In this document: piece by piece, positions 43,383-54,428 of the stretch | Layout of the letters: each line of letters starts with the position of its first letter | How positions within the stretch are numbered: position 1 is the stretch's first letter | NCBI GenBank assembly: GCA_037127315.1 | Contig: JBBBDQ010001027.1 | Coordinates: 4,635,001-4,699,000 of the forward strand | Source of the DNA: Ascarosepion bandense | Taxonomy: Eukaryota > Mollusca > Cephalopoda > Sepiida > Sepiidae | Length of the DNA stretch: 64,000 nucleotides | Direction: 5' to 3' | Notes under the pieces: generated by a model | Seen by the model: only the letters and a program-made list of their open reading frames with translations | Told to the model about the DNA's origin: nothing | Databases searched by the model: none | Program-made: the position numbers and the translations under genes

Positions 43383-43676
43383 ATGTCGATTTCAAGCAAT
43401 AATATATTTCTTGATTGTGCTATCTTCCAACGAGGAAGACATGACATTTCTGCAGCTTTAAAAACAAGTCCACCATTTTCCCCAGCACCTTTAGCAATGG
43501 ATTGTATATATGAGTTCACCTTGATGTCTACTGTTAACCATTATTCTATCAAATCTACAGATGCAAACCTATTTTGTACGTGGGCTGGATCATCAGGAAG
43601 TCAATCTCTGATGACCAGTCATGGAGAATACAATTACGCGACAGAAGATCCAGAGTTAAAGTCCTTACCCCCTTAA
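43383..43676 (+). CDS. Unrecognised 97-residue ORF, doubtful
   Basis: Open frame from ATG at 43383 to the stop after LKSLPP. Base composition is more balanced than the surroundings and the minus strand is also partly open (43331-43519). No domain, signal peptide or family recognised. It may be part of a decayed mobile element or chance. Confidence 0.15.
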   Translation: MSISSNNIFLDCAIFQRGRHDISAALKTSPPFSPAPLAMDCIYEFTLMSTVNHYSIKSTDANLFCTWAGSSGSQSLMTSHGEYNYATEDPELKSLPP

Positions 43677-43679
43677 GTT

Positions 43680-44160
43680 TCATCTTTCTCTCTCAGAAAT
43701 ATAGGAAAACAAAGCCATTTTCTTATTTTATCTAATTCTTTTGGAAGCACAGTTCTTGTTATCTCAACAAACTCCTGCTATTCTTACACAAAAACAAAAA
43801 AATATTTTTTGCAAACAATACAAAGGCAGCAACTAATTTCGGCTTAATGTCCCCTAAAAGTGGGTAGTTTGCTTTATTGTTCATATAACACAAATAGATT
43901 TTCATGTCGTGGAAATTAATTTACATGAATGTGTAACTACAAGGTAACACATACAAAATTTTTTTTTCTAATCTCAAAACAGGGAAATATTACAAGATAT
44001 TTTTTTAAATAAATTTTTGAGCCAAAATTACAGAAGAAATTTTAATTTTGCTCAAGAATTGAAGTCATCATAATCCTCGTGTCCAATTGCATCGCTTATA
44101 CTGTATGTCTGATACTGAGCAGTTAACCTATAAACATAGCATAAAACTATATTCTTTCAT
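43680..44160. other. AT-rich, no recognised feature
   Basis: No gene or shared repeat. Confidence 0.4.
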
Positions 44161-44165
44161 ATATA

Positions 44166-44855
44166 TCTAAATCTAAACTTATTTATAAATGGAACTTTGT
44201 CTGTGTGTATGTGTGTGTGTCTGTGTGTGTCCATTACCTATAGACTCCGAAACGGCTGAACCAATTTTCTTGAAAATTTACACAGTTGTACTATAAGCAT
44301 CTGCGAGTGTTCTTAGCTAGGTTTTGTGTCAAGGCTCTTACAATAAATATCGAAAATCGATAATTGAAAAAATCGGGCTATAGAAGGAATGGTCTGATTT
44401 TAATCAAATTTGATACACTCACAGACAAAGACATAAGAAACGATATCCAGAAGTTTCAAGGTTGCAGTTCTTACAATAGTAAAGAAAATCGATAATATAT
44501 ATATATATATAAAAGGCAAGATGTTTGTGTGTGTGTCTGTTTATCTGCCTGTATGTCTGTATTTTTTTCAGCCCTTTTATTTTACTTTTTGCTTCAGGTT
44601 TGGCTCTAAGTAGGTATAATTGTAGTTCTTAGTCTCAGCCATGATACCATTTACTCAGAGGACTTATTTAGCCTTCAAAATTCAGTTTACGACGAAAAAA
44701 ACTTATTTGATACCGATAGCAGGAAATCAAAATTTGACTTACATCCATTCATTTTTCTTTTAGTCTATGGTTTCGCTTTAACTGGAAACAACTATTGCTT
44801 TTTAGTCTTTCATGCCAACGTCCAAAGAGTCTGAGCTCCACGATCATGGATTAGT
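44166..44855 (+). mobile_element. Helitron, long form, copy 8, 3' end lost
   Basis: Opposite orientation to most copies: begins TCTAAATCTAAACTTATT after an A, has the (TA)n near 44495 and the internal module up to GGATTAG (44852), then stops at a TATATATATA run. The hairpin and CTAG end are missing. Confidence 0.9.
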
Positions 44856-44924
44856 ATATATATATAAGAAAAATTAAGGCATACACGTTATGTATGTGAG
44901 GCAAAATCCGGTACTGATTCCTAG

Positions 44925-45115
44925 CTCAGTTTAGGGATTAACTATTTATCTATAACTGAGACTAACAGGTGCTACCTCCCTGATTCAGGGTGGACCTGGG
45001 AATAACAGCAATTAAGAGGTGGTTCCACACTCCTCACAACCCCCTCAATCAGAGGTCTTGTTGCTGCATGCAGTTTTGTCATACACAGTACCACCATATC
45101 CAGCTTATAACCATT
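44925..45115. repeat. Dispersed repeat E, copy 2
   Basis: ACAGGTGCTACC, AGGGTGGACCTGGGAATAAC and AGCAATTAAGAGGTGGTTCC are shared with the 55.2-kb copy. Confidence 0.8.
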
Positions 45116-45124
45116 TACAAAATG

Positions 45125-45250
45125 TCATTAGGTAGGTTGTTCACTGCTTTCCTCTGACCTCTTGCATTCAACATATATTTCAGTGTCAAATTTCCTAAGC
45201 TCTCTTTCCTCATTATAAACTATAGAAATTTCAACAATCTCTTTCCACAA
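45125..45250 (-). mobile_element. RTE LINE fragment
   Basis: AGGTAGGTTGTTCACTGCTT and TCTCTTTCCTCATTATAAAC follow the complement of the RTE C-terminal region. Confidence 0.6.
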
Positions 45251-45254
45251 CCAA

Positions 45255-45487
45255 GATGTATGTGGACATGTAGAAGCTCATTTGTTGCATTCACTTACAA
45301 CTTTGAGAAATGTACGACTATCTTTTCTCCCTCTAGCTATGGGTTAAATAGCATGACAGACTGGGTTCTATAGCCTTGGTTGGCAACGATTCTACCACAG
45401 AAAGTAATGGCAACCTACTAGGGGAAGATTATTTGTCTACTCAGTTATGGATCAAAAGAGATTATGATTGGCACTTAACTGACTGAG
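45255..45487 (+). mobile_element. SINE family A, diverged
   Basis: Body landmarks GGTTCTATAGCCTTGGTTGG, AGTAATGGCAACCTACT and GGCACTTAACTGACTG; the head is worn. Confidence 0.85.
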
Positions 45488-45659
45488 AATCAATGAAAAA
45501 TCAAATTGACAACACAGCAATCAAAATGAGATTCAGGAGGGCAGCTTTACACTGTAAAACATACTCAATTGCCGACTGTAGTAGTGAACACATTAGATAT
45601 GTAACCTAAGAGAGAAACAACGGAACTTTTAGAGGGTCAAGACAGCACTCAAGTTGCAA

Positions 45660-46482
45660 TATTTTTTTAAAATTATTTCGCCCCAAGCAAAGCATTTCAC
45701 TGCCACTGTTGCACAGGGGGTTACATAGGGGAAAGTGATGAGAAAGAGTGGTTAGGGGGCTACATAGGGGAAAGCAATGAGAAAGAGTGGTTAGTAGGGT
45801 TACATAGAAGAAAGTGATGAGAAAGAGTGGTTAGGGGGTTACATAGAGGAAAGTGATGAGAAAGAGTGGTTAGGGGGTTACATAGAGGAAAGTGATGAGA
45901 AAGAGGTGTTAGGGGGTTACATAGGAAAAAAGTGATGAGAAAGAGGGGTTAGGGGGTTACATAGGGGAAAATGATGAGAAAGAGTGGTTAGGGGTTACAT
46001 AGGGGAAAGTGATGAGAAAGAGTGGTTAGATATAGGAAATGTCAAAAGGAGGGTGATAGACAGGTAAGGATACCGAGGATGAGGGTTGGGAAGAGTGTTT
46101 GAGAGAATGGGTACGAGCTGTGTTAGGAGGTGTCTATTGAAACTTACATTTAAACTCCTGGAGATTGTAGCTGTTGGAGAAGCAAGTATTTGGAAGGGAA
46201 TTCCACAGGTGGCAAGTGCGAGAAAAAAAGCAGTTGGAGTAGAAATTGCGGTTACATTTTATCTGTTTCACTGTAAAAGCATGAGACCTAGTTGCTAATC
46301 TAGTATCTCGTGCAAATTCATACCTAGTGGGCACCAGTGATCTAAGTTCATCAGAGTAGAAGCTGTGAAAGTATTTATAGTAGAGGCACAGGGAAGCTAC
46401 GTCACGCTGGTGAGAATGACTGCAGCCAGTCTGCCAAGTCGGTATCGAACACATTACAGATTCTCCGTTCTATTTTGTCAAT
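45660..46482 (-). mobile_element. jockey/CR1-like LINE, minus, with expanded UTR repeat
   Basis: Reversed 3' end (TTCGCCCCAAGCAAAGCATT), a 39-bp array at 45712-46025, then coding sequence in frame 46134-46454 (SLCLYYKYFHSFYSDELRSL, CHLWNSLPNTCFSNSYNLQE). Confidence 0.93.
45712..46025 (-). repeat. 39-bp minisatellite in LINE UTR, locus 2
   Basis: About eight units of GGGGTTACATAGGGGAAAGT plus GATGAGAAAGAGTGGTTAG. Confidence 0.95.
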
Positions 46483-47108
46483 ATAATAAATTCATGAATT
46501 TCAAAAGAAGTAACAGTGTTAAAAAAAAAGATTCAATGAACTAAACTAGAATAGAAATTTAAAGAGAGATGCATTAAGAGGAGATTTAGTGATAAATTTT
46601 CGTTTTAGGTCCCGAAAGATTTCACCCCACCCATCCTTCAAATTTATCCAAAATAGCATTATCTCTGTGCAAATGTATATGCTGAACTCAAATCAACAAT
46701 TAGTTATTGAAGAAATCTACCTTTATTGATCTAGGTTTATAATTAATTATATTAATTTAATTAAATTTAAATAAATTATAAGTCAGCTTTTTTCCCCCCA
46801 AATAAATTTTTTTATAAAAATCTTTTTTCTATTAATTTCATCCCATTTAAAAACACTGGTTTTTGTTAACATGTCCCTAGCGTCTCTACGGAAATGAAAT
46901 TTTTCTTTTCTTTATTTTTCTTTCTTTTCTTTTTCCTTTTTCTCTCCTTTCCTTTCCATTTTGTTTAGCCCCCCTCTTCCCTGTCAAACACCACTTCCTA
47001 TTTCTTCCTTCTCTTCCCTTTCTATCTTCTTTAGAGCTAGACAATTCCAAATTTTTACATTTTTCTTTTACAACTCAATCTAAAAGTAATGTTGTCCAAA
47101 ATCTAAAA
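46483..47108. other. No recognised feature; pyrimidine-rich stretch
   Basis: 46895-47040 is T/C-rich (TTTTCTTTCTTTTCTTTTTC). No gene. Confidence 0.45.
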
Positions 47109-47827
47109 ATAGACATTGATTGCTATTTACTTCAATCCCACCCATCTAGGTTTTTCTGTGACATAAATGTTTGAACTTCCGCCAGTAATATCTTATTTTA
47201 TTTTGAGTATTGAAAGTTGCCGATGAAATGTGAAATCTCTCTTAGGGATTTCTGGTAGAAATGATCATACAACAGTGTTGAACTTCAAAATTTATTTTAT
47301 TTTATAATTGGCTCTGTAATTTAAATATTAATTATCTTGAGCCCTCTATCTGGATCATTTTTTAATATTAAAATATTAATATTAATTAGGATCGGGTCTT
47401 TGGGATTTACCTTTCTGCTTTTCCTTTTGGATTAAAGTTTTTATATATATATATATATATATAGACATTGATTGCTATCTACTTATTAATCCAACACATC
47501 TAGGTTTTTCTGTAACATAAATTTTTGAACTTCCGCCAGTAACATCTTATTTTATTTTGAGTATTGAAAGTTGCTGATGAAATGTGAAATCTCTCTTAGG
47601 GATTTCTGGTAGAAATGATCATACGACAGTGTTGAACTTCAAAATTTATTTTATTTTATAATTGGCTCTGTAATTTAAATAATTACATCGAGCCCTCCAC
47701 CTGGATCATTTTTTAGTATTAAAATATAAATATTAATTACGATCGGGTCTTTGGGATTTACCTTCCTGCTTTTCCTTTTGGATTAAAGTTTTTATATTTA
47801 AAATATATATATATATATATATATATA
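47109..47827. repeat. Dispersed repeat R353, direct tandem pair
   Basis: Unit 1 (47109-47461) and unit 2 (47462-47827) both start TAGACATTGATTGCTAT, contain ATGAAATGTGAAATCTCTCT and GATCGGGTCTTTGGGATTTA, and end in (TA)n. The pair is joined through the (TA)n. Confidence 0.93.
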
Positions 47828-47829
47828 TT

Positions 47830-48073
47830 GTCATTCGCAGACAGATCTGTTTCACCGTATCACAGCTCATCAGTACGGTTAGACTCTGATTGCTACACAA
47901 CTCAGGCTTGAAACTCGACCGATTTGGTGTCAGTCAGCAACTCTACCCCTGGGCCATGGGGCGTTCAGTGGAAGAAGGCAGTCTTTTTAGCGCTTATCAT
48001 ATTACGCGCCCAATAGCTAGAGTGCTCAAATTCATTTTTACTGAATGCTTCATTCCTTATTCACTTGTGTGTG

Positions 48074-48112
<39 letters not shown>
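47830..48112 (-). mobile_element. tRNA-derived SINE (family C) with (TA)n
   Basis: On the minus strand: A-box-like TGGCCCAGGGGTAGAG and B-box-like GGTCGAGTTTCAAGCC. (TA)n tracts lie on both sides (47801-47827 and 48079-48110). Related copies at 48583-48860 and 57835-58046. Confidence 0.65.
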
Positions 48113-48137
48113 TGTGTGTATTTTGGCAGCATTTTTC

Positions 48138-48579
48138 ATTAATGCAGGTTTCATTGAATAATATAGACAAGTTTTGTCTATTAATTTTGTGTAGGATCCA
48201 TTCATACCGTCTGATATACTTGATGGTGATGTCGTTGAAAGACAACAAAAAATCACAGTATTTGTTGAATTTTTTATCGGGTCTAAGCTTTCGGCTCACA
48301 TAAGCCATTATCAAAGAATAAATATTAACACACAGTAAACATAGAAATATTCTCTTTATTGTTAATAGCTTAAATGTTCTATGTTTACTGTGTGTTAATA
48401 TTTACTCTTTGATAATGACTTATGTGAGCCGAAAGCTTAGACCCGATAAAAAATTCAACAAATACTGTGATTTTTTGTTGTCTTTCAACGACATCACCAT
48501 CAAGTATATCAGACGGTATGAATGGATCCTACACAAAATTAATAGACAAAACTTGTCGATATTATTCAATGAAACCTGC

Positions 48580-48585
<6 letters not shown>
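48138..48585. repeat. Near-perfect palindrome, 210-bp arms, 29-bp loop
   Basis: Left arm 48138-48347 and right arm 48377-48585 are inverted copies with only a few differences. Examples: ATTAATGCAGGTTTC (48138) against GAAACCTGCATTAAT (48571-48585), and GTGAGCCGAAAGCTTAG in the right arm against its complement. The loop is 48348-48376. Both strands carry the same frame (RKLRPDKKFNKYCDFLLSFN, then YEWILHKINRQNLSILFNET), perhaps from a retroelement N-terminal region. Confidence 0.95.
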
Positions 48586-48618
<33 letters not shown>

Positions 48619-48860
48619 ATCCACATACAAGCCCGTTTCACTGTATCACAACTCATCGTGTGGCTAGACATATCCACTTGCTTCTGGCTGGGATCGAAAC
48701 TCGACCGATTTGGTATCAGTCGGAGTCTATACTCCCTAAGCCATCAGAGCATGGGGTCAGAGAAGGGAAATTTTAACATCTTGTATGTAAGCAGTGTATA
48801 CAGATGCCAGACACCGAGAGAAATCAATTCATTTCTGATACACACAAGTGAATAAGGAAT
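48583..48860 (-). mobile_element. SINE family C, second copy
   Basis: (TA)n at 48583-48615, then on the minus strand B-box-like GGTCGAGTTTCGATCCC and A-box-like ATGGCTTAGGGAGTATAG. Confidence 0.65.
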
Positions 48861-48914
48861 GAAGAAAATTAACAATGTTCAAAACATTAATTTAAAACAG
48901 TGCTCAATATAAAA

Positions 48915-49165
48915 ACAGAGCCATGAACAGTTATTATAAATTATATTTTAGAACATGTACAAATTATCATCTACTACAAAAGTGTACATTTTGTTTCGAC
49001 ATTGAAAGGACAATGTCTCATCGGGTAGTGAGACTCGATATAGAATAGAACTATGAATATTTATTATAAATTATAGTTTAGAACATGTACAAATTATCAT
49101 CTACTACAGAGTGTACATTTTGTTTCGACATTGAAAGGACAATGTCTCATCAGGTAGTGTGAAAA
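48915..49165. repeat. Direct tandem duplication, ~125-bp unit
   Basis: TTAGAACATGTACAAATTAT to GACAATGTCTCATC occurs at 48947-49022 and 49078-49152 with few differences; surrounding bases also match. Confidence 0.92.
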
Positions 49166-49703
49166 GAAAATGAAAAATTTTTTATTTTATATTGGCGAAT
49201 TATGTGTGAGAGGTAAGTGAGCTGGAAAATGAGAAATCAGATTTGTAAGTTGTAAGTTAGAATTTGAATGAAAAGAGGGAGTAATAGAGGAGAGAGATGA
49301 TTAATGGACATGTTGAAAGTTTTATAGACAGATTTGACTGTAGAGGATAAGGTATGGTCCTTTACAGCCTTTATGGTCAGTCGTTTGGGTTTTAACAAAG
49401 AGAAAAATATCAGGAAATGTATATGGGTGAGAGGGAGTAGGACAGAATGGGCTAAAAAAGGGGATAGGAATTGCTATTTGGTAAACATATCTGTATTAGC
49501 GAAGTATACCTCTACAAATATTTTTGTATTTAAATTTAGTTTTTATAATTTATCTATTTTTTTTATTTAACCTTAATTTAAAATTTAGGAAATTTTATTT
49601 TTCATATAAAATTTTAATTAGATCCCAGTTTATAGTATGAAATAAAGGTCAAATTTGAGGTAAAGGTGTTGTTGATACTATGAAGGTTTATCATTTCTAG
49701 ATA
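49166..49703. other. No recognised feature
   Basis: A 78-residue plus-strand frame at 49334 lacks any family resemblance. Confidence 0.4.
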
Positions 49704-49988
49704 TCTAAATCTAAACTTATTTATAAATGGAACTTTGTATCTGTGTGGGTCTGTGTGTGTGTTCATTACCTATAGACTCCGAAACAGCTGAACCAATTTT
49801 CTTGAAAATTTACACAGTTGTACTATAAGCGTCTGCGAGTGTTCTTAGCAAGGTTTTGCGTCGAGGTACCCCTGATAAATTTTCAAGAAAATCGGTTTAA
49901 CCGTTTCGGAGTCTATAGGTAAAGGACACTCATACACACACAGACACAGACGCACACAGACAAAGTTCCATTTATAGATAAGTTTAGA
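49704..49988. mobile_element. Helitron fragment with two 5' ends, copy 9
   Basis: Begins TCTAAATCTAAACTTATT after A at 49703 and ends AAGTTTAGA before T at 49989. The two halves are inverted copies of the Helitron 5' region meeting near 49870 (CCTGATAAATTTTCAAG). No hairpin/CTAG end is present. Confidence 0.88.
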
Positions 49989-49989
49989 T

Positions 49990-50162
49990 AATAAGGAAAG
50001 AGAGCATCGGAAATTTGATACTCACTGGACAAAGGCATAAGGGACAGAAGAAAACGGAAATGGATGACAGAAGTTTAGGAAAGATAAAAAAAATGACTAA
50101 TTGCTTAAGAGCTACAAATGACAGGAAGTTGTGGGGAGTCATGATTGTCAACGTCCTGCTTT
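49990..50162 (+). mobile_element. RTE LINE 3' end fragment
   Basis: GGAAATTTGATACTCACTGG, ATGACAGGAAGTTGTGGGGA and CAACGTCCTGC correspond to the last 170 bp. Confidence 0.82.
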
Positions 50163-50164
50163 AA

Positions 50165-50645
50165 ACTAGAATCTTTTCTTTAGTTTTATGATGAGCATCA
50201 TAACACTTGAATCTGTTCTCCTTTATGGCAGCAAATGCTGGACAATCTCCTCAAGGATGAAAGAGAGACTCAACAGAAGCAAGAGAAATGTGGTTATACA
50301 GAAGGATACTGAGGATATCTTGAACCAAACTTGAGCAACGATGAGGGTTTGGAGAGGATGCAAACAAAAAGGAAACTTATACTTAGCATCAGGAAGATAC
50401 AGCTGAGGTTTCTGGGACACATAATGAGAAAGGAAGGTTTGGAAAATCTAATGCTCATAGGACAGATAGAGGGAAAGCAAGACAAGGGAAAGCAATGCAA
50501 GATATACTAGATGGGCTTGAGCAAGTAGATGGTGGAATGAGGTTTGGGAGAAATATCAAGAGAAGAAATGTTAAGAACAAGGGGTAGGGAGATGTGGAGG
50601 GCCATGATCGCCTACATCTTGTAGGGACACAACTCAAAGAAGAAT
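50165..50645 (+). mobile_element. RTE LINE, 5'-truncated
   Basis: Begins near LLYGSKCWTISSRMK (50218), continues NVVIQKDTEDI-like thumb sequence and QLRFLGHIMRKEGLENLMLI, and ends CCTACATCTTGTAGGGACA and AAAGAAGAA. The minus-strand frames over it are shadows. Confidence 0.88.
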
Positions 50646-51458
50646 CTTACCTCTTGAAGATGGAGATTGAAGAAAATCTCCCACAGTAGAAAAAATTCCC
50701 TTCAAGAAAAAAACTTGACAATTGTGAACCACTTACCTGGAAAAAAAAAAAAAAGTTATCAAAATGTATTGCATCATAAAATTTTTAAAAAAAGCAACTA
50801 CAAAAATCATTATCCATCCTTTTCTTTTACTCAATACAAGGCTTAAGAAGCACTCAGGCTAGAGAGTTACTAAATGAAGTTGTTTCTGAGGAACCAAAAC
50901 AGTCGAACTTCTTGATTCAGATAACTGAACATCATCAATGTTTAACATCCATTTCTACACTAGCATGTTTTGGGCAGATTTTTCTTAATGCTTTTTTCCA
51001 GGCCACCAACTTTTGTGTAAAGCCTTCAACTTCCTTAAATCATTAAATTTTAAATTCTAAGAATTAATAAATTCAAATAAAAAAATAAAAATGTCCAAAA
51101 ACAAATAAAAGAATCTGTTGTGGATTCCAGGTGAGGAACCGCACAAAATAACGAACAACAAAACAGAATATTGAAATAGAAAAATATGTTGTATTAAATG
51201 TAAAAATAAAACTGGAACACAGGTTAGTAATCCAGGAATACACTTAGTAGGAATATATATACACATAAGTCTTTGAAGTGAAGCTGTAATGGAATTAGTA
51301 CGTCCACGTCGAAACTGACAGGTGCTGTGTAATACTATTCTGACTGAGTGGGGCTCAGAGCTACTATGACTACTGACATGGTATTCTCTGTGAAACTTCG
51401 GTATCTCACGGATTGGACACTGTTCTCATACAGTTCTCTTACAATGTCTCACTATGGC
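50646..51458. other. Mostly unassigned; second RTE-type 3' trace
   Basis: 50930-51015 resembles 51930-52010 (AACATCCATTTCTACACTAG against AACATTTGTTTCCATGCTAA, then a CCACCAACTTTTGTG-type end), so it is a small piece of the same LINE end. The rest is unrecognised. Confidence 0.45.
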
Positions 51459-51755
51459 AGGAGTATATGTATACTCAAGTCAAGTCCATTATCATAGAAA
51501 ATGGAGAGATCCCACACAGGAGTACATGTATACTCAAGTTGAGTCCATTATCATAGAAAATGGAGAGATCCCACACAGGAGTATATGTACACTCAAGTTG
51601 AATCCATTATCATAGAAAAATGAGAGATCCTACACAGGAGTATATGTATACTCAAGTCGAGTCCATTATCATAGAAAAAGGCGAGATCCCATGCAGGAGT
51701 ATATGTATACTCAAGTCGAGTCCATTATCATAGAAAAAGGGGAGTTCCCACTACA
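51459..51755. repeat. 59-bp minisatellite, five units
   Basis: Unit AGGAGTATATGTATACTCAA followed by GTCGAGTCCATTATCATAGA and AAATGGAGAGATCCCACAC; successive starts 51460 and 51519. Each unit contains the small palindrome GAGTATATGTATACTC. Confidence 0.95.
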
Positions 51756-51914
51756 GAATCCAAATCAATTTAGTCTCTGAATAGTCAAACGAATGTGACA
51801 TTTCATTTCTCCCGGATTAAGCATCACTCAGTGTGGTGAACTTAAAGGACAATACAAACTTCTATGACAAACTTCAGTAGCATAACAAAAGTACATATAT
51901 ATATATGTACAATT

Positions 51915-52370
51915 ATCATCATCATCATTGAACATTTGTTTCCATGCTAATATGGATTGTGGACTGGGTTTTCTTGATAGTTCTTTTCTAAACCGCCCAC
52001 TTTTGTCTACAATCTCAACTTCCTTAAATTGTCATTGATAAGCTGGATCAATGCTTTAATTGGTTTATCTATACCTCTTTGGTCATCAACCTCAATAAAC
52101 CTACAAATGCTAACTGGGTTTTCTAGGTCCATTCTCTCAACAGGCCCAAACCATCTAAGTCTTGCTTGACGCATGGTATGTTACACTGGCAATACCCAGC
52201 CTATTTTTTCACTCCTCTGATGATTTTCTATTCCTAAGACTGACATTACACATCTACTGTACCATTTGCATGTAGGTTGAAGCAATTCTGCTAATATCAA
52301 TTTCCTTAAGCAGCCAGGTTTCACTACCATATAGCAGAACACAAAAAGCAAGAAAGATAAGCTCTGTAGA
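51915..52370 (-). mobile_element. Second RTE-type LINE, C-terminal fragment
   Basis: Complement reads YGSETWLLKEIDISRIASTY and MQMVQ.MCNVSL, then a stretch with the form RKSSEE and RQARLRWFGPVER, the C-terminal region of an RTE-type LINE not closely related to the common one in this window. The 3' end lies near 51920. Confidence 0.75.
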
Positions 52371-52454
52371 GTGGGTGGATATGAATAAATATAAAATAAA
52401 TGACAGAAGTGTCCAACAAACAGAATTGACAAAGTTTGTAATAACAAAAAAAAA

Positions 52455-53852
52455 AGAAAACAAGTAAAAAAAACAATATAAAGCAAGCAAACAATATATG
52501 CAAGGCAAATTAATAGTAATAAGGCAAGCTAACAGTAATAAGGCAAGCAAACAGAAATAAGGCAAAGCAAGAGTAATGAGGAAAACTAACAGTAATAAGG
52601 CAAAGCAAGAGTAATAAGGTAAAGCAAGAGTGATGAGGCAAACTAACTGTAATAAGGCAAACTAACAGTAATAAGGCAAATCAAAAGTAAGGCAAGCAAA
52701 GAGTAATAAGGCAAATCAAGAGTAATAAGGAAAACTAATAGTAATAAGGCAAAGCAAGAGTAATAAGGTAAAGCAAGAGTGATAAGGCAAACTAAGAGTA
52801 ATAAGGCAAGCAAACAGTAATAAGGCAAAGCAAGAGTAATGAGGAAAACTAACAGTAATAAGGCAAAGCAAGAGTAATGAAAAAATTAACAGTAATAAGG
52901 CAAAGCAAGAGTAATAAGGTAAAGCAAGAGTGATAAGGCAAACTAAGAGTAATAAGGCAAGCAAACAGTAATAACGCAAATCAAGAGTAATAAGGCAAAG
53001 CAAGAGTAATAAGGAAAACTAACAGTAATGAGGCAAAGCAAGAGTAATGAGGCAAACTAACTGTAATAAGGCAAATTAATAGTAATAAGGCAAACTAACA
53101 GTAATAAAGCAAATTAACAGTAATAAGGCAAACTAAGAGTAATAAGGCAAGCAAACAGTAATAAGGCAAATCAAGAGTAATAAGGTAAAGCAAGAGTGAT
53201 GAGGCAAACTAACTGTAATAAGGTAAACTAAGAGTAATAAGGCAAAGCAAGAGTAATAAGGTAAAGCAAGAGTAATAAGGCAAATCAAGAGTAATAAGGC
53301 AAATCAAGAGTAATAAGGTAAAGCAAGAGTGATGAGGCAAACTAACTGTAATAAGGTAAACTAACAGTAATAAGGCAAATCAAGAGTAATAAGGCAAAGC
53401 AAGAGTAATAAGGCAAATCAAGAGTAATAAGGTAAAGCAAGAGTGATGAGGCAAACTAACTGTAATAAGGTAAACTAACAGTAATAAGGCAAATCAAGAG
53501 TAATAAGGCAAAGCAAGAGTAATAAGGTAAACTAACAGTAATAAGGCAAATCAAAAGTAATAAGGCAAGCAAAGAGTAATAAGGCAAATCAAGAGTAATA
53601 AGGCAAGCAAAGAGTAATAAGGCAAATCAAGAGTAATAAGGCAAATCAAGAGTAATAAGGAAAACTAATAGTAATAAGGCAAAGCAAGAGTAATAAGGTA
53701 AAGCAAGAGTGATAAGGCAAGCAAACAGTAATAAGGCAAATCAAGAGTAATAAGGCAAAGCAAGAGTAATAAGGCAAAGCAAGAGTAATAAGGCAAAGCA
53801 AGAGTAATAAGGCAAACTAACAGTAATAAGGCAAAGCAAAAGTAATAAGGCA
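52455..53852. repeat. 19-bp satellite array, about 70 units
   Basis: Units are AATAAGGCAAAGCAAGAGT, AATAAGGCAAACTAACAGT, AATAAGGCAAATCAAGAGT and the AAGGCAAGCAAACAGTAAT type, in mixed order. Longer blocks of several units recur (53280-53380, 53385-53480), indicating amplification in larger steps. Minus-strand frames with LPYY/CFALLLL repeats are translations of the array. Confidence 0.96.
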
Positions 53853-54418
53853 AAAAATTTACAAACTAAGAATTGGATGAACAAGTTTGGATTTGTGAAC
53901 GTCATGTTCTGACTGGAACTGAGTCCTGTTTTATTGGCTAAGAAGAAATCCTAGCATGCATTTGTATGCTTCTAAATGAAGGAGGAAAAAGTGTTTTGCA
54001 GTCATTCCTACACTAGATTGTAGGAAAAACAAAAATTAGCATATTGTAATGAGTGATTGGGTTGTGAATCTGATTAGCAACCTCACCCCCACCCCTTTCG
54101 GCCATGGGCCAAAATTAATGTATTCAACGTTAATGGATATTTATTCCTAGACCAGATTAAATCTCCTTTTGTCACAACATAGTGATTTCCTGTGAACCCA
54201 CCCCTGATTAAGATAGACTCTCTTTGTTTACCTAGTAAATGTAAGTGTCCTAGCCTGTTTCCCAGTATTCTCTTTTATTATGACCCACGTCAATATTCCC
54301 AACCTCTCAGGTTTTATTTTAGCCCCCATTCCATTTTTTTTTATTCTTTCCCCCTCTCCATGAGTGATTGTGCTTTCTTGATTCTACCGATTAGCAGAAT
54401 ACAGAAGCCACTCTTAGT
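53853..54418. other. Mostly unassigned; repeat E fragment
   Basis: 54042-54150 (GATTGGGTTGTGAATCTGAT, CGGCCATGGGCCAAAATTAA) matches 55380-55495 in the E region. No gene. Confidence 0.5.
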
Positions 54419-54428
54419 TTTGAAGGGT

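Noticed and set aside
48057..48855. Protein gene suggested by 85-148-residue ORFs around 48.1-48.8 kb
   Set aside because: The frames run through (TA)n (IYIYIY) and the same peptide occurs on both strands because of the palindrome.
52181..53853. Hydrophobic minus-strand ORFs resembling membrane proteins (LLALLLL repeats)
   Set aside because: Translations of the 19-bp satellite; the non-repeat start of one is LINE sequence.
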